From assembly GCF_002979755.1 (NCBI RefSeq), contig NZ_PCPP01000001.1:1830665-1894664 (forward strand): DNA of 64,000 nucleotides, read 5' to 3'. The translations under genes and the position numbers were made by a program. Positions 62,254 through 64,000 of this stretch are shown here, in pieces. The stretch is from Chryseobacterium culicis. GTDB taxonomy: Bacteria; Bacteroidota; Bacteroidia; Flavobacteriales; Weeksellaceae. Under the pieces are notes generated by a model. The model made no database searches. It was not told the DNA's origin and saw only the letters and a list, made by a program, of their open reading frames with translations. The first letter of the stretch is position 1. Every line of letters begins with the position of its first letter.

Positions 62254-64000
62254 GTGTATATAGATAAAGAAGATTTAGACGAATTAGAGTTTCCGCAATT
62301 GCTCGCGGAAATCTCCCCATTTGCGTATTCTCCGAAAACAAGAGAAAAAATTCTTCAACTTCGTCCGATGGAAATAGACGAGGCAGAACTTTCATTAAAA
62401 AAAACTTCGGAATATCTTTCGAGTTTTGAAAGTTCAAATGCGATTCCGTTTGATGAATATGAAGATATTGAAAGTGAGCTGAAATTGATGCTGATTGAGA
62501 ATTACCGTCTTGAAAATGCTGCTTTCATCAAAATAAAAACCATCACGGAACAGATCGGAAAATTGCAGAAATTTTTCCCTACCATGCCGGAAACCTTCCC
62601 TACTTTATTAGAAGAGGTTTCTGTATTGGAATTCAGAAAAGAGATCATTGAGAAGGTAGATAAGGTTTTTAACCGTTTTGGTGAGGTAAAAAATGAAGCC
62701 TCTCCAGCTTTGAAAGGCATAAGAACTGAAATTCAGCTTGCTAAAAAAGCGATTCAGGAAAATTTCAACCGTGCCCTTACCACGTATGGACAGAGTGACT
62801 TTTTAGATGATATTCGGGAAACAATTATTGATGACCAAAGGGTTCTGGCTGTAAAATCAGGATTCAAAAAAAGGGTTGCCGGAAGAACGTTAGGAATTTC
62901 CAAGACAGGTTCCATTACTTACATTCAGCCGGATAGTGTTGTGAAGCATTATTTCAAACTCCGTGAAAATGAAGAGGAAGAGAAAAAAGAAATTGACAAA
63001 GTTCTCCGTAAACTGACTGCAGAACTGGCAGAATTTCAGCCTCAGCTGTGGAGATATCAGATTTATATTTTTGACCTTGACCTTATAAGAGCCAAAGCCA
63101 AATTTGGTGAATTGATCAACGGAGTTCTTCCAAAAATCAACCATCATAAAACGCTGAGATTAAGAGAGGCTTATCATCCTCTGTTATGGCTGAGAAATAA
63201 AGTAGAGAACAAAATAATTCATCCCCAGAGCCTTACCTTAACAGACCATAACAGGATTATCTGTATTTCCGGTCCGAATGCCGGAGGAAAATCAATTACT
63301 CTGAAAACGGTAGGACTATTACAGCTGATGATTCAGAGTGGTATTCTGGTTCCTGTTCATCCTAAGTCTGAAATGTTTTTCTTTGAGAAAATCATGACGG
63401 ATATTGGAGACAACCAATCCATTGAAAACCATTTATCAACCTACTCATCAAGATTGAAGAAAATGTCCGGCATCATCCGAGAGGCTGATGCCAATACTCT
63501 TTTATTGATTGATGAATTCGGTACGGGTTCTGATCCTGAGCTTGGAGGTGCGCTGGCAGAAAGTTTCATGGAGTTTTTCTATGACAAAAAGAGTTTTGCC
63601 ATCATTACTACTCACTATACCAATATTAAACTGGTAATAGAACAGCTTCCCAATGCCCAGAATGCAGCCATGCTCTTCAATGAAGAAACATTAGAACCGA
63701 TGTATAAACTGGAAGTAGGACAGGCAGGAAGTTCATTTACGTTTGAAGTGGCAGAAAAGAATAAGATTCCAAGATTCATTATCCATTCTGCCAAGAAAAA
63801 GGTAGAGCATGATATTGTCAATCTTGATAAAACGATTGTAAAACTACAGCAGGAAAAGTTTGAGGTTGAAAAACTGAAATCTGATCTTGCAGAAAGAAAA
63901 GAATCTGTAGAAGATAAACGTGACAACCTTCAGAAACTGAATGATCAGCTTCAGCAAAAGCTTTTCAATTTCCAGAAGCTGTATGAAGAAGAACACCGTA
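62254..64000 (+). CDS. mutS2: MutS2-family ATPase/endonuclease (5' part)
   Basis: An open frame of 582 codons running off the window. It starts at GTG (MYIDKEDLDELEFPQLLAEI), with no better in-frame ATG upstream. Helical MutS core regions come first. The Walker A loop is GPNAGGKSITLKT (about 340-352) and the Walker B is LLLIDEFGTGSDPE (Asp420-Glu421). FAIITTHYTNIK and a long coiled coil (about 505-582) follow. The C-terminal Smr nuclease domain expected for MutS2 would lie beyond the window. It probably suppresses recombination or rescues stalled ribosomes, as reported for MutS2. Confidence 0.95.
   Translation, partial: MYIDKEDLDELEFPQLLAEISPFAYSPKTREKILQLRPMEIDEAELSLKKTSEYLSSFESSNAIPFDEYEDIESELKLMLIENYRLENAAFIKIKTITEQIGKLQKFFPTMPETFPTLLEEVSVLEFRKEIIEKVDKVFNRFGEVKNEASPALKGIRTEIQLAKKAIQENFNRALTTYGQSDFLDDIRETIIDDQRVLAVKSGFKKRVAGRTLGISKTGSITYIQPDSVVKHYFKLRENEEEEKKEIDKVLRKLTAELAEFQPQLWRYQIYIFDLDLIRAKAKFGELINGVLPKINHHKTLRLREAYHPLLWLRNKVENKIIHPQSLTLTDHNRIICISGPNAGGKSITLKTVGLLQLMIQSGILVPVHPKSEMFFFEKIMTDIGDNQSIENHLSTYSSRLKKMSGIIREADANTLLLIDEFGTGSDPELGGALAESFMEFFYDKKSFAIITTHYTNIKLVIEQLPNAQNAAMLFNEETLEPMYKLEVGQAGSSFTFEVAEKNKIPRFIIHSAKKKVEHDIVNLDKTIVKLQQEKFEVEKLKSDLAERKESVEDKRDNLQKLNDQLQQKLFNFQKLYEEEHR

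Overview
The window looks like chromosomal DNA of a Chryseobacterium-type flavobacterium (Bacteroidota). It is AT-rich. Promoters fit the flavobacterial -33 TTG / -7 TAnnTTTG pattern, and starts lack obvious Shine-Dalgarno sequences. It carries the gliding and type IX secretion genes gldJ-porU-porV, T9SS type A sorting tails, a mevalonate-pathway decarboxylase, and a graspetide cluster closely resembling chryseoviridin of Chryseobacterium gregarium. I see no rRNA, tRNA, prophage, insertion sequence or CRISPR array.

Layout. 0-6 kb: a hypothetical gene and a TetR / TolC / EmrA / EmrB tripartite efflux operon with its own promoter and candidate operator. 6-14.6 kb: housekeeping genes (DNA polymerase III delta', aldehyde dehydrogenase, an outer-membrane protein with LptC, AnmK, a Nudix enzyme, MurF). 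14.8-21.7 kb: gldJ divergent from porU-porV. 21.7-23.5 kb: nine tandem copies of a ~103-bp repeat running into the 3' end of a subclass B1 metallo-beta-lactamase gene. 23.6-30.4 kb: a FUSC-type membrane protein, a phosphopantetheinyl transferase, a HugZ-like protein, ahcY, a lipoprotein and YiaA. 30.5-36.9 kb: four tandem paralogous DUF285-repeat surface proteins, each ending in a T9SS sorting tail. 36.9-47.5 kb: purE, purK, transporters and small enzymes. 47.5-51.4 kb: mvaD with an acyl-CoA ligase/epimerase pair. 51.6-54.2 kb: the graspetide cluster (two precursors, two ATP-grasp ligases). 54.3-64 kb: pdxJ with a hydrolase, an MscS channel, lipoproteins, ung, acyltransferases and the 5' part of mutS2.

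Connections. PorU (sortase) and PorV would process and anchor T9SS cargo such as the four DUF285 proteins. In the graspetide cluster, both precursors share a PFFASFLEKQ leader and a KYPSDGDDD core, preceded by three or four octapeptide modules that each hold a Thr and an Asp able to form a side-chain ester. The two ligases are MdnC/MvdD-like (ester) and MdnB/MvdC-like (amide). A hairpin with a U-run separates precursors from ligases.

Intergenic DNA is unusually rich in repeat families: (i) the TTTGC-GAA-GCAAA / CGCTTCGCTTG unit, tandem at 21.7-22.6 kb and single near 2.7 and 23.5 kb; (ii) purine-rich GAAGCTGGAAG elements placed right after stop codons; (iii) REP-like GGGCTTTAGCCC hairpins; (iv) a GC-rich element near 29.7 kb; and (v) a long imperfect palindrome near 7.4 kb.
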